A stretch of DNA of 64,000 nucleotides, from contig NC_134108.1 of assembly GCF_040939455.1 (NCBI RefSeq), forward strand, positions 18,691,501 through 18,755,500, in the 5' to 3' direction. Positions 52,980 through 64,000 of this stretch are shown here, in pieces (position 1 is the first letter of the stretch; each line of letters opens with the position of its first letter). This DNA comes from Microcebus murinus (Eukaryota; Chordata; Mammalia; Primates; Cheirogaleidae). The notes beneath the pieces were generated by a model, which had not been told where the DNA came from, did not search any database, and saw nothing but the letters and a program-made list of their open reading frames with translations. A program made the translations under genes and the position numbers.

Positions 52980-53263
52980 TTCACTTATCAATGTATCCCT
53001 ACACCATCTCCACAAATGTTACTCTCATTCCTGCCTCTTTATCTTAGGCTTGTCTTCTCCCTGCCATGCAAGTCTCATCTATCCTGGAAAGCGCAGCTCC
53101 AGTCATCTCTATGCTTAGAGGCCTTCAGAAAACTTTGATCTGCACTGGTTGTTGCCTTTTCTGATTTCTTCTGAACTCTTCCACTAAAATTTATACCAAG
53201 AAATTATCTGAATTGTACATGCCTTACATAATCAACAAGAAAGACAACAGGACTCATGGTTTT
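52980..53263 (+). mobile_element. Probable L2 fragment
   Basis: 'gtcttctccctgccatgcaa', 'cctggaaagcgcagctccag' and 'gaggccttcagaaaactttg' resemble the L2 region upstream of its 3' end. It stops at the Alu insertion at 53264. Confidence 0.5.
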
Positions 53264-53604
53264 TTTTTTTTGTTTTTTTTTTTTTGAGACAGAGTCTCAC
53301 TTTGTTGTCCAGGCTAGAGTGAGTGCCGTGGCGTCAGCCTAGCTCACAGCAATCTCAAACTCCTGGGCTCGAGCGATCCTTCTGCCTCAGCCTCCCGAGT
53401 AGCTGGGACTACAGGCATGCGCCACTATGCCCGGCTAATTTTTTTTTATATATATATCAGTTGGCCAATTAATTTCTTTCTGTTTATAGTAGAGACGGGG
53501 TCTCGCTCTTGCTCAGGCTGGTTTTGAACTCCTGACCTTGAGCAATCCGCCCGCCTCGGCCTCCCAAGAGCTAGGATTACAGGCGTGAGCCACAGCGCCC
53601 GGCC
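53264..53604 (-). mobile_element. Young lemur Alu (minus strand)
   Basis: Poly-T, 'gagacagagtctcactttgt', the linker 'ttaatttctttctgtttata' and 'gagccacagcgcccggcc'. The target duplication AGGACTCATGGTTTT is at 53249-53263 and 53605-53619. Confidence 0.97.
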
Positions 53605-53619
53605 AGGACTCATGGTTTT

Positions 53620-54861
53620 AAGGATCAGATCAAATTGTACTCTTGTAACCAATGGCACAGATCCATGTATATGATAGTCTCAATAAATGGGTTGTACTGA
53701 AAAAAGTGAAGGAAAATTCTGAGAACAGCTTGGGAAAAAAGACCTAAATTTTAAGTGCAAGAGACCTCCAGGTTTCCCTCCATTTAGGGCTAGTGACATG
53801 GTTTTTAAGGGCTCCCTGAATTTAGGAGCCTTTATAAAGATTTCAAATTCCACTCAAAATAACATGTGGCTACACCAAAAAGTTGGGTTCTCAACTTCTG
53901 ACTCCAATTCAGCTAGTGATTTCACTTTTAGCCTTGATATGTAACTATACTGATGTTTCTATTTTCTTATCTCTTTGTGGGGATAATTACCTTGCAAGTG
54001 ATTTGATGAGTCAAAGTTTTAATAGTACTTTGAAGAAGGGCCTATATAAAGGTGCATCTTCATTGATGCAAATAATGTACAAATAACATGTTTTGTTGGT
54101 TTTAACTGGCTTTCCTCACATGTGGATACACAAGTGCCTATATCAATTGACTGATGTATTAGCATTTTACCACAACAGAAATATTGAAAACAGACCATGA
54201 AAAAAGAGCATAATTTGAGCTATGTATAAAAAGAAAATTAATTTCAGAGCTGATTACAAACAATGAATTAGTTAGCACATTACAGTTGAGTTTGTCTTTT
54301 ATATAATAAAATATATGTATTTTATATACATCTATTTTTAAAATGCCAATATGTGTACCTCAAATGATTAATAACTATTAGTATAAAAATATTTTCTGAA
54401 AAAATTTTAGTTCTAAAGCTAGATTAATTATCAAAACATAAAACTTCAACTCTTAAAGCTAAAAAATTTGTTCACTGTGGAAGTAACAGAAATTCTTTCA
54501 CATATTTTTATCAGATTATTTCTGGTTTTACTCCAGAAATAAAGGAAAGGGGAAGAATCTTTATTCTTTTTAAACATATTCAGTGTTAGAAGTATAGTAA
54601 TTTTCCCAAAGAATCTAAAAGATATTATTCTCCATATTCAGTCACAAAAACAGAAACTGCATGAAAGAAATCCCTCAAAACAAATAACACATTTTAAAAT
54701 TTTACATCTGGAGAAGATCTTAGTTCCACTTTCATGGTATATAGACAGGCAAGTTGAGGGTCAAAGTGACACGTGATGAATCTTTTAAGTGGCAGAACCA
54801 GTATAGAATGCTGATAAACAGACTTTAAGCAACATTTGCTATATTACCTGATATTCTATTA
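53620..54861. other. Upstream non-coding stretch
   Basis: AT-rich; nothing recognised. Confidence 0.45.
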
Positions 54862-55869
54862 TCATCCATTCATTCATCCATTCATTGAGCACTTGCTATA
54901 TGCCTAATACCAGACTAAGTGTGAAGGACAAAATACAACTAAGTTCTTAAACTGGACAGAGCTATTAGAGAAGATAAACACTTAAACAGATAAACTGAAA
55001 TAAAATGCAGTAAATGCTAAATGCAAAAGAGGAATGAACAAGTAATTTTGCCTTGGTTTGGGGAAATCAGGTACTCTTTAATAAAATGTCATTTTGAGCT
55101 GGGTTTTTGAGAAGGTATATTATTTCCTAAAGCTGCTACAATAAATTTCAACAAACAAAGTGGCTAAAAACAACAGAAATTTATTTTCCCACAGTTCTGG
55201 AGGCCGCAAGTCTGAAATTAAGATGTTGGCATGCTTGGTTCCTTCTAAAGGCTCTGAGGGAGTCTCCATTTTATTCCTCACTCCAACTTTCTGATGGCTG
55301 CTGGATTATAGGCACATCTCTCCAATCTCTGCCTCTGTCTTCATATCACCTCTTCTCTGTATGCACTTTCCCCTTCTTTCTCTTATAAGAAAACTTATCA
55401 TTGAATTTAGGGCCTACCCTAATCTAGGATGATTTCACTTTACATCCTTAACTCAATTATAGCTGCAAAGGCCTTTTTTCTAAATAAGATCACATTCACT
55501 GGTTCTGGGTGGGCCTAACTCTTGGGTGGCCACTATTCAACAACTCCAGGCACAATCAGGATTTCACAGGCAAGAAAAGTTTAAAGGGGCATTCTAAGAA
55601 ATAATATTATATGTCAATGCATAAACATTCATGGAAGAACATGCCATGTGAGGAAAAGACTAAGAAGTACAATATAATTAGAGTGAACCTGGAGAAGGGA
55701 TGGGAGATGAGGCTTAAGTGGCAGGTTGGGGTCAAATCGAAAAGCACCTTGTAAGCCAAACCAAGAAGATTTGAAACAAATTAAAACTATTTTGAATGAA
55801 GATATCTAAAACAACAATTTGGAGGCTAGAATAGGTAGAGAGAACACTGGAGGCTGAGAGACTTTAAAA
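54862..55869 (-). mobile_element. L2 split by an MLT1 LTR
   Basis: The left part (54862-55117) has 'tccattcattcatccattca', 'ttgagcacttgctatatgcc' and 'gatgaat'-type reverse L2. The right part (about 55562-55869) continues with 'gaaaagcaccttgtaagcca' and 'ggctagaataggtagagaga'. The order fits one reverse-oriented L2. Confidence 0.65.
55118..55561 (-). mobile_element. MLT1-type MaLR LTR (solo)
   Basis: 'atttcctaaagctgctacaa', 'caacagaaatttattttccc', 'acagttctggaggccgcaag', 'ttcatatcacctcttctctg' and 'tgggtggcc' are the reverse complement of MLT1. It is more diverged than the copy at 18727. Confidence 0.8.
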
Positions 55870-56305
55870 CAGAGGTTGGCAAACATTTTCTGTAAGGGCC
55901 AGATTGTAAATATTTTAGGTTTGCAGTCATACTATTTCTGTCACAACTGCTCAACTCTGCCACTGTAGCATGAAAGCAGACGCAGACAATATGTAAATAA
56001 ATGAGTGTGGATATATCCCAATAAATATTTATGGATGCTGAAATTTTAATCTCATATAATTTTCAAAGGCCACAAAATAATATTCTTTTGATTTCTTAAA
56101 ATGTCTTTAAATACTATTTGTAGAGACAATATCAGCAAAAATTATGGAACAGTTAGCTCCAAGGGCCCATCCCATTATAGAAACACCAAAAAAATCAAGC
56201 AAAACTATCAAAATCAACTTTGGCAGAACTCTAAAAAATAGTCAAAGATTTATATCAATCAAGTAAACACTGAACCAAGAAAAAAGCAATATTAAAAGGG
56301 TAGGA

Positions 56306-56643
56306 GGCAGGGCGCGGTGGTTCACGCCTGTAATCCTAGCACTTTGGGGAGGCCGAGGCAGGCGGATTGCTCAAGGTCAGGAGTTCGAAACCAGCCTGAG
56401 CGAGACCCCGTCTCTACCAAAAATAGAAAGAAATTAATTGACCAACTAAAAAAATATATATACAAAAAATTAGCTGGGCATGGTGGTGCATGCCTGTGGT
56501 CCCAGCTACTCGGGAGGCTGAGGCAGTAGGATAGCTGAGCCCAGGAGATTGAGGTTGCTGTGAGCCAGGCTGACACCACGGTACTCACTCTAGCCTGGGC
56601 AACAAAGTGAGACTCTGCCTCAAAAAAAAAAAAAATAAAAAAT
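56306..56643 (+). mobile_element. Lemur Alu inside the L1M/HAL1
   Basis: 'gcagggcgcggtggttcacg', a lemur-type linker with 'aaatagaaagaaattaattg' and an A-rich tail. The target duplication AAAAGGGTAGGA is at 56294-56305 and 56644-56655. Confidence 0.95.
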
Positions 56644-57255
56644 AAAAGGGTAGGAAAGTTTTACAGCACTTCTACTTGCTCTTGTCTCACCTCCCTCCCC
56701 ATCTTGGTGATACATTCCCAGTGTGGGACTTTGGTCTTTGGTTTGTGAGACAGCAGAGAAGATCTTGTTTGAAGAATTGTGTTTGCCTGTTTTGGCCTTT
56801 CTGGGGCCCACCTGAAGGAATGATGCAAGGTGCTTGACTTTGATTCATCTAACTTAGAATGCTCTCAGGTGAAAAAGAAGCTATGTAGAGGAAATTATTT
56901 GAAAACATTATAAGGTAAAATGGACAACCCACTGCCACCTGAAGCAAGAGATTGCAGTTAAGGTAAAAAATAGACATGCCAAAAGGCTGGGAAGGAAAAG
57001 CAGGGAAGATAGTGTTTGGAGGAAATAAGGGTATTGAAAAGCACCCATGTAAACATGGGAACTTAGAAACCCATGTGCATGACCAGGGCAGGACAGGTGC
57101 TTAGAAAATATCTGAGAAGACCCTAGGCTTTTACCTCTGGCTGATGTCTAGTTTAGGCTTAGCATAAGCAGGAAGTGAAGGCTACTGCAGAGTTGTAAAC
57201 AGCCTGGCTGAATTGAAAGAATGCCCAACACAAAGCAAATCTGTAAAAACTACAA

Positions 57256-57320
57256 GAGTTTCTTTTCCTTTCTTTTTTATTTTTTCTTCCTTCCTTCTTT
57301 CTTTTCTTTTTTCTTTCTTT
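57256..57320. repeat. Polypyrimidine (CTTT)n-like tract
   Basis: 'tttcttttcctttctttttt' followed by 'cttccttccttctttctttt'. Confidence 0.85.
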
Positions 57321-58040
57321 GTTATTTTCTGCTTTTTTATTTTATTCTAGGCTTTCAAGAAAAACTGTCAAAACATGAGCTAAACACAAGCTAAAGAAAA
57401 AGTTCAGAGATCACACACAACGAGAAATACAGATGTCACAAAATAGCTTAGAAAAGTGATTCAACAAACAAACAACTACAACACATAGAAACAACAAAAT
57501 CAAACCCTGAGGAGAGGGAAGAATCTGATTTCCAGAGGCACAACATTATAATATTTAAAATGTCCAACTTACAATAAAATTACAACGTATGAAGACAATA
57601 AGAAAATATGACCTAAGTACAGAAGGAATTTAACAAAAACTGAGAAGCACAGACATTAGACTAACTAGACAAAAACTTTAATTCAGCTGTCTTAAAATAT
57701 GTTGAAAAAGCTAAAGAAAGCTATTGAAAAGAGATAAAGGAAATCAGAATAGCAATATCTCAGCAAATAGAAAACATTAACAAAGAGATTGAAATTATTA
57801 AAAGGAACCAAAGAAATCTGGAGCTCAAACATGTAATAACTGAAATAAAAAAATTATAAAAGTGTTATATATAAAATTATAAAAGTGTAGCAGATTTGAA
57901 CAGGCAGAAGAAAGAATCAGTAAACTTGAAGATACATCAATTAATTGATATAGTTTGAAGAGCACAAAGAAAAATGAATAGAGTCTCAGAAACCTATGGG
58001 ACACTATCAAGTATGCAACAATACAAATAATAGGCATTCC

Positions 58041-58253
58041 AGAAGAAGAAGAAGAAGAAGAAGAAGAAGAAGAAGAAGAAGAAGAAGGAGGAGGAGGAGG
58101 AGGAGGAGGAGGAGGAGGAGGAGGAGGAGGAGGAGGAGGAGGAGGAGGAGGAGGAGGAGGAGGAGGAGGAGGAGGAGGAGGAGGAGGAGGAGGAGGAGGA
58201 GGAGGAGGAGGAGGAGGAGGAGGAGGAGAAGAAGAGGAGGAAGAGGAAGAGGG
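58041..58253 (+). repeat. Compound (GAA)n(GGA)n microsatellite, about 213 bp
   Basis: About 15 GAA units (58041-58086), about 47 GGA units (58087-58226) and an imperfect GAA/GAG tail. It is flanked by L1 ORF1 sequence: 'aggcattcc' on the left and 'gacagaaagaatatttgaag' on the right. The long runs of one residue in all frames across it are repeat artefacts, not proteins. Confidence 0.97.
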
Positions 58254-59148
58254 AAAAAGACAGAAAGAATATTTGAAGAAATAATTACCAAAAATTTCAC
58301 AAATTTGATTTAAAAAACACATTAATCTATACATTCAAGAATCTCAATAAACTCAAAGAATAAACACAAAAAGACACATTATAATTTAACTGTCAAAAAT
58401 CAAAGGTAGATAGAAAATCTTCAAAGCATTGAAACCTTAACCCTAACTCTAACCCTATACAAGGAAGGACACAAGGAATCCTCAATAACATTAGTAGTTA
58501 TTTTATCAGCAAAAACTAAAGAAGCCAGAAAATGAGAAATGACAGAGATAAAACGCTAAAAGAAAAACCTATCACTCAAGTATTATACATCAAACAAAAC
58601 TATTTTTGAAAAATGAAGACAAAATTAAGATATCCTTCAATAAATATAAACTAAGTTTTTCACTAGTAGATTTGCCCTATAATAAACACTAAAATAAACT
58701 TCTTTAGGTGGAAATGAAAGGTCACTAGACAATAACTTGAAGCCAAATGTGGACAAAGGAACTAAAGAGGCATTTCCTAAAGAAGATATACAAATAGTCA
58801 ACAAGCACAAGAAAAGATGCTGAAATACAAAATATAAACCATAAGATACTACTTCACACCCAGAAGGATGGTAATTTAATAATGAAAAATAACAAGTACT
58901 GGTGAGAATGTGAAGAAATTGGAACATTCCTGCATTGCTGATAGGAATGTAGAATCTTGTAGTCACTGTGAAAGACAGTTCGGCGGCTCCTCAAACAGTT
59001 AAGCATAGTACTACCAAATGACCCAGCGATTCCACTACTAGGTGAATACCCAAAAGAATTGAAAACAGGGACTGAAACAAATATATATACTTGAATATTC
59101 ATAGCAGTACTACTCACAATAGCCAGTTTTCCCCTTCCTTCCTATCTC

Positions 59149-59171
59149 ACCCTCACACACACACACACACA
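59149..59171. repeat. (AC)n microsatellite within L1 sequence
   Basis: About 10 AC units, after a pyrimidine-rich patch that interrupts the ORF2 remnant. Confidence 0.85.
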
Positions 59172-59759
59172 TTCCATCTAGATGCCGGAAACAACCCAAA
59201 TGTCCATGAGTGGCTGGAAACAAAATATGATGTATGCACATAATGGAATAATATTTAGTCATGAAAAGGAATGAGAAAGGAAGTACAGATACATGCTATA
59301 ATGTGGATGAGCCTCAGAAACATGCTAAGTGAAAAAAAGCCAGACACAAAAGGTCACATATGGTAAGATTTATTTACATGAAATATCCAGAAGAGGTAAA
59401 TCCATAAATACAGAAAGCACAGTGATGATTTCCAGGGACTAGGAGAAGATTAATGGGGACTGATTGCTTAATGTGTATATGGTTTTCTTTTGAGGTGATG
59501 AAAATGTTTTAAAACTTGATACAGGTCACGGTCATACCACATTGTGAATATATTAAGTAAAACACTTTTAAATGTACACTTTAAAATTGTTTGTTTTATA
59601 TTATGTGAGTTTTACCTTAATAAAAAGTGGGGGGAAATTTTTAGATCACAATCCATACAATGACAAGCAGAGGGTTTGATTTGTTCCATGAGCTGTAGCT
59701 TGCTGGTCCCTGTTTTAAGAGATCAATGCAACATAATAAATAGGAGTGACACTGTAATT

Positions 59760-59872
59760 GTCTATGGCTGGTTGTAAATTTCATAAACTCCTTGAAGGTA
59801 GGAGAGTTCCTGTCTTTTTATTGTAAATCCTTCATATCTGAAACAATCAATTGTTCAATAAATATTTATCCA
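59760..59872 (+). mobile_element. L2-like 3'-end fragment
   Basis: 'cataaactccttgaaggtag' and 'caattgttcaataaatattt' follow the forward L2 3' end. Confidence 0.6.
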
Positions 59873-60024
59873 GAGATGAGTTAATAATTTTTCAAATTGG
59901 GAGATTGGACAGAAAGTCTTTATCACTCTTTATCACCATTAGAAATATAGAAAGTACTGTGGAGTTTTCAGAGAAGGAAATGATAAATTATTTGGGAAAT
60001 ATTAAGCCTGTGGGAATTCTAACT

Positions 60025-60026
<2 letters not shown>

Positions 60027-60066
<40 letters not shown>
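60027..60066. repeat. (GT)n microsatellite
   Basis: About 19-20 uninterrupted GT units. Confidence 0.95.
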
Positions 60067-60068
<2 letters not shown>

Positions 60069-61430
60069 CAAATGTGGGGATACAACTTGGAGGAGAGGTA
60101 ATAGCTGGACATGTGGGCATGTGTATTTGTTTAACACATATTAAATCAATTGGTGATAACTAAAATCATGGTTTTCAACTTCAACCAGTCCTTCAGCACT
60201 GATCAACAATCTTTTAGTTTGGCCCAAATTAGTCTTCTGTTTCTCAGAGACTAATAAGTAAAATTTACCACTATCTCTTAAATCTTTATTCTATACCATT
60301 CTTTCAATCTCAGTGGACCCTGCCCCCCATGGTATAAAGGCTATCAGGGAAGATCCTATTCATGTTACTTGCCTATCTACAAATCCACCCTTATTTCTCC
60401 TTTCTATATTTCTCATAGGTATAGTGTTCCACTCTTCTCCTAACTAAGGTGAATTCTTCCCCTTATTACATTTTACATTCCTTCCCCTGGAAGAGAGAAC
60501 ACATTCATTTTCTCTCTCCCCCCCTTTCTCTCTCTCTCTACATTCATATCCACACAATCCAGAATACAGCCCACCCACTCTAATTTAGTCATGCATATTT
60601 GAAGAGAGTAGGGGAGTAAAATTCCAACCAATGAAAATGGTGTGAGCAAAAATTCTGAACTCAAGGAACACTTAGACCCAAACAGCTGAGTGCAAAAAAA
60701 GTATGAGATGCAAGGCAAATATAAGGTGCTATTGCTAAATCTGATCAATTTTTAATATCTAGCACTGGTCTGAAAATTCAGTGAGGTCAATGACTATATC
60801 TGATTACATTCTTAATTCCTAGCATAATCCCTGGGATGATTTGGTGAAGTACAGAATAGGGAAAGTTGAAATAGAACTGAGATAAATAAAAATGCAACTG
60901 GATGGGGGAATTTAAAGGCATAATAAGGATCCAGGAGAGGGTGGAATTGATGACTTTTTTGGCACCAAACCACATGTTCTTCTCTTATCACTGGTCAACA
61001 GCCCAAGTTAAGGAAAATGGTGACAAAGGCAGATGGAGAAAGACAAAGAATAAAACAGGAACAGGAATAGTTTAATTCCTAAAGCCACCCAGGATGACTG
61101 AGAGCTGATATAAAGATAGAGACTGAAATTTAGCTGTAAATCCTTGACAAAGATAAAAGATTAAGTACATGGAAATAATTATTTAATACTATTTATCCAT
61201 TTTAAAGCTTCAAAAGAGGCAAAAATTACCATGTCAAGAAATCAGCTCTGTGTTCATAGAAAAACCCCAATTCTAAAGCTTAGGCACTCAGATTTAGAGG
61301 ATGGTTCAGGAGAACTGAAAAGAAAGAGTTATAACCATGACATTTTATCAAGTCACCAAAAATAGCAGTCTACTGCTGAGGGAGGGGACATGGAGAGAGG
61401 CCTCCTCAAAGGAACAGGTGCTAAGGGCCT
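60067..61430. other. Upstream non-coding stretch
   Basis: Contains a short TC-rich patch at 60511-60540; otherwise nothing named. Confidence 0.45.
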
Positions 61431-63060
61431 GCTAAAAACTTAGGTACAACTGTGATACAAAGAAAAATGTTCTTTCACTCCAGGCCTTATACTAATCACA
61501 AGATAAAGCAATACCCAATGAATAATGTAAAGACTGTGGTGTACTAAACATAACTAAAGCAACACCACCACCCAAATTTGGTTCAACTCCTAACTATGTC
61601 AACTCAATCTTCTGTTGGCAGAAAAATAAGTATCCCTATTTCTGGGCAAAAGTATTATTTATCTCCATGTCTATTGTTATTTTTATATACGATGTTAGTA
61701 TTCAATCAAAAACTACTAGGCACACACAAACCAAAAAAAGCAAGGAAAAAAATTATGTCTAGAGATAAGATAATAAACAGAAACAAACTGAGAGATGTCC
61801 CACATGTTGGAACAATTATACAAATAGTTTAATATAACTATCAGTAGAGAAATGGAAAATATAAAATGAAAGGGAAAATTCAAAAACAAAAATATTTAGA
61901 GATGAATAATTCCTTTATGTGTTTATCAGCAGATTGGACAAAACAAAGTAAAAATAAAAATCAGTGAACTTGAAAATAGGTCAATTTAAAGTAGTGTAAT
62001 TCCTAACTGAAACACAAAGAGAAAAACAAGTGAAGAAAAAAATATAGTAACCAATGCCTCTGAAACATTATCAAAAGTTTTTACACATGCGTAACTACAG
62101 AACAAGGAGGGAGAGAATGGAATAGAAGGTATAGTTGAAGGAATACTGGCCAAGAACCAAAAATTAATGAAAATCAACAAATAACATGTCCAAGAAGCTC
62201 AGGGAACCCAAGGAAAGATAAGCCCTAAGGAAAACATATGTGTGCACATAAAAACCAAAGGTAAGGGGAAAATCTTGAAGGCAGCCAGACAAAAATACAC
62301 CATTATATAGAGAGAAACAAAAGAATGACAGCATACTTCTTATCAAAAAATATGGAAGCCAAAACTCAATGAAGAACACCTTTGAACCACACAACAAAAC
62401 AATAAATCATTGTTAACTTAAAATTCTACATCAAGGGAAAATGTCTTTCAAAATGAAGGTAAAATAAAGACTTTTTCTTACAAACAGAAGCCGAGAGAAT
62501 TCACCTCAGCAGACAGACCTGCACTACAAGTAATGTTTGAGAAAACTCTTCAGGCGGAAGAAATGATATAGTAGATGGAAAATTTGATCTACACAAAGGA
62601 AGAAAGTATGCCAAAATGGCAAAAATATGTACAAATATAAAATATAAAATGTATTTTCATTCTTATTTTAATATCTATAAAAGATAATTGTCTAAAATAA
62701 AAATAGGAATGATGTATTGTGTGGTTTAAAACAAATATAGAATGAAAATGAGTAGCAACAGTATAAAAAATGGGAGGGAGAAAATGGAAATATGCTGTCA
62801 TGTAGTCTTATAAGGTTCTCATACTTTATGTGAAGGGTTACAAAATTAATTGAAGGTAGACTGCTATAAACTAAAGATGTATATTATAAACCTTAGAACA
62901 ACCATTACAAAATTTAAAAAGTGGAATAAATAACATGCCAAAAGTGAACATAAAATGAAATCATAAAAAATAATCTGAAAGAAGGCATAAAAAAGCAGAT
63001 TGTAAAACACTAAGAACAGTTGAGCTTGAAATGAGCTAAACACTTTCATTTTAAAATAGA
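61431..63060 (+). mobile_element. Old L1M/HAL1 ORF1 region
   Basis: 'aaaatcagtgaacttgaaaa', 'agaaaaacaagtgaagaaaa', 'tgtccaagaagctcagggaa', 'ggaaaatcttgaaggcagcc', 'aaatatggaagccaaaactc', 'ctacatcaagggaaaatgtc' and 'gacctgcactacaagtaatg' follow old L1 ORF1 in order. The frame is broken. Confidence 0.75.
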
Positions 63061-63615
63061 GCTTCATTTCTCAGAAATAATGATTTGGTGAGGAAAATGG
63101 CAGCAAAGTTACTGTAACAAATAGTTGTAGTTTGGGGTAGTAAATAGATACTTCAATGTTAGTCATCCAATAACCTTGAGCTTATTGGAGGACATAATTA
63201 CATTGGTGAAAGCTTGCTCCACTAAAGAGTGAGATCAGACACATTTTGTCTCTATTCTTTCAGTTTTCATTTAAAAGAGAACAAAACAGTTTGCAAGCAT
63301 CACTGAGAAATAGGATATCACATACAGGGTCCAGATATAATGAATCACTAGTTGGAAAGAGCATGAGGTTGAAATAATTACCCACAAAAAATGTAAAGAG
63401 CTCTAAATCCAGGAAAAGGCAGAGATAAAGAAATACTTTTTAAAGACAGAGAGTGCAGAACTAGAATCTAAATCAAGTTTCTTGATAGAAAAGCAACTAA
63501 TTGCACATGAAAAAACACACAGAATTTAGAGCTAACAGGTTTACTCTCTGGCCTGCGTGTTATATTTCTTCTAAATTTTATCATAGTTTGTATCTCCAGT
63601 TACTTTTCATAGAAA
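63061..63615. other. Upstream non-coding stretch
   Basis: AT-rich; nothing recognised. Confidence 0.45.
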
Positions 63616-63619
63616 GGAA

Positions 63620-63865
63620 GTATAGAATAGTTGAAAGAGTAAACACTCTGGATTCAGACAAATCTACTTTCAAATACTAGATCTTTTGCTTTACTTACTA
63701 GGTAACTTGTTCAAGATATTCACGTCTTCTCAGCCCCCATCTCTTTAATATTAAAATACAAATAATAACTTCATGGAATAGTTTCGAAGATTAATGAGAT
63801 TATAAATGAACAGTGCCTAAGGCTGCATGTCACATAGAAGACACTAAATATGTAACCGATGTTTT
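63620..63865 (+). mobile_element. MIR SINE
   Basis: 'gtatagaatagttgaaagag', 'taaacactctggattcagac', 'ttacttactaggtaacttgt' and 'gattaatgagattataaatg' follow MIR in forward order over nearly its full length. Confidence 0.75.
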
Positions 63866-64000
63866 TTGAAAAAATAGTTTGATGTCACATTGCTATAAAA
63901 TGATTATATTTATAGAAAGCAAAAATTGGGTTAAAGCATACTTTTAAATATAAGTTATCATACATAACATATCTAAACTGTAGAATATATGTTAACTATA

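Larger units (their letters stand above)
56116..59639 (+). mobile_element. Old L1M/HAL1-type insertion (leader, ORF1, ORF2 end, 3' UTR)
   Basis: The ORF1 region runs about 57560-58740 ('aggaaccaaagaaatctgg', 'gcagaagaaagaatcagtaa', 'agaatatttgaagaaataat', 'ctatccttca'-like motifs and 'gaaatgaaaggtcactagac'). It then jumps to the ORF2 3' end (58780-59300: 'gatactacttcacacccaga', 'ccagcgattccactactagg', 'acccaaatgtccatgagtgg', 'ataatggaataatatttagt') and a 3' UTR ending near 'ttaccttaataaaaagtggg'. Most of ORF2 is missing, as in half-L1 elements or internally deleted L1M. All frames are broken. Confidence 0.8.
55870..59712 (+). mobile_element. hAT-Charlie element split by an L1M/HAL1 insertion
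   Basis: The left part (55870 to about 56115) reads 'cagaggttggcaaacatttt', 'ctgtaagggccagattgtaa' and 'ctgtcacaactgctcaactc'. The right part (about 59640-59712) reads 'ccatgagctgtagcttgctg' then 'gtccctg'. Together they make one element with CAG...CTG ends. The 8-base flanks ctttaaaa and ttttaaga match at 6 of 8 positions, consistent with an aged hAT target duplication. Confidence 0.8.

Noticed and set aside
56317..56588. Frames reading Alu sequence on both strands
   Set aside because: Typical Alu-derived peptides (e.g. SLPSSWDHRHAPPCP); not genes.
57996..58334. Long frames giving poly-Arg, poly-Pro or poly-Leu around the GGA tract
   Set aside because: They are reading frames through a trinucleotide microsatellite inside a dead L1; no start context or conserved protein.
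59996..60066. Frame with Cys-Val repeats over the GT tract
   Set aside because: Product of the dinucleotide repeat.

Overview
The window is nuclear DNA from a primate, almost certainly a lemur (strepsirrhine), and a mouse lemur or close relative is the best guess. The reasons are: (1) several Alu elements share the lemur-type consensus, with 'aatcctagctcttggg' in the left arm and a 'tataaatagaaagaaattaattg' linker before the right arm; (2) L1 3' ends carry the lemur-type tail 'tttgtacccccataatat'; (3) there is a piggyBac element that looks young, and such activity is known from mouse lemur among primates; (4) the only protein-coding exon is a close match to human GRM1. The species is an inference.

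The single real gene is GRM1 (metabotropic glutamate receptor 1) on the minus strand. Its ATG-containing exon is at 37622-38321: 700 coding bases, the first 233 codons plus one base of codon 234. It encodes the signal peptide and the first part of the glutamate-binding Venus-flytrap domain. Everything left of 37621 (about 37.6 kb) is the following GRM1 intron. To the right are a CpG-rich 5' leader, a second CpG-rich block at about 39.3-40.2 kb that probably holds the promoter and untranslated first exon, and then about 24 kb of gene-less upstream DNA.

The remainder is AT-rich non-coding DNA filled with repeats of several ages. Oldest are MIR and L2 fragments, old L1M/HAL1 pieces, MER5-type and other hAT copies and a Tigger1. 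Intermediate are ERVL/MaLR LTRs (MLT1, MLT2, a THE1/MST end) and AluJ. Young are lemur L1 3' ends (two with 5' inversions), lemur Alus with intact target-site duplications, a piggyBac deletion derivative and a TA-flanked mariner-like MITE. Nesting is clear in places: an LTR-like piece and an L1 inside Tigger1; an Alu inside a MIR; an MLT1 inside an L2; and an L1M/HAL1, itself carrying an Alu and a large GGA microsatellite, inside a hAT element.

There are no tRNA or rRNA genes, no CRISPR array, no operon-like structure and no second protein-coding gene that I can support. I did not find an undescribed biological system. The most useful leads are the piggyBac derivative, the alternative leader-splice signals of GRM1, the TA-flanked MITE with an unusual GC-rich core, and the GGA expansion born inside an L1 ORF1.
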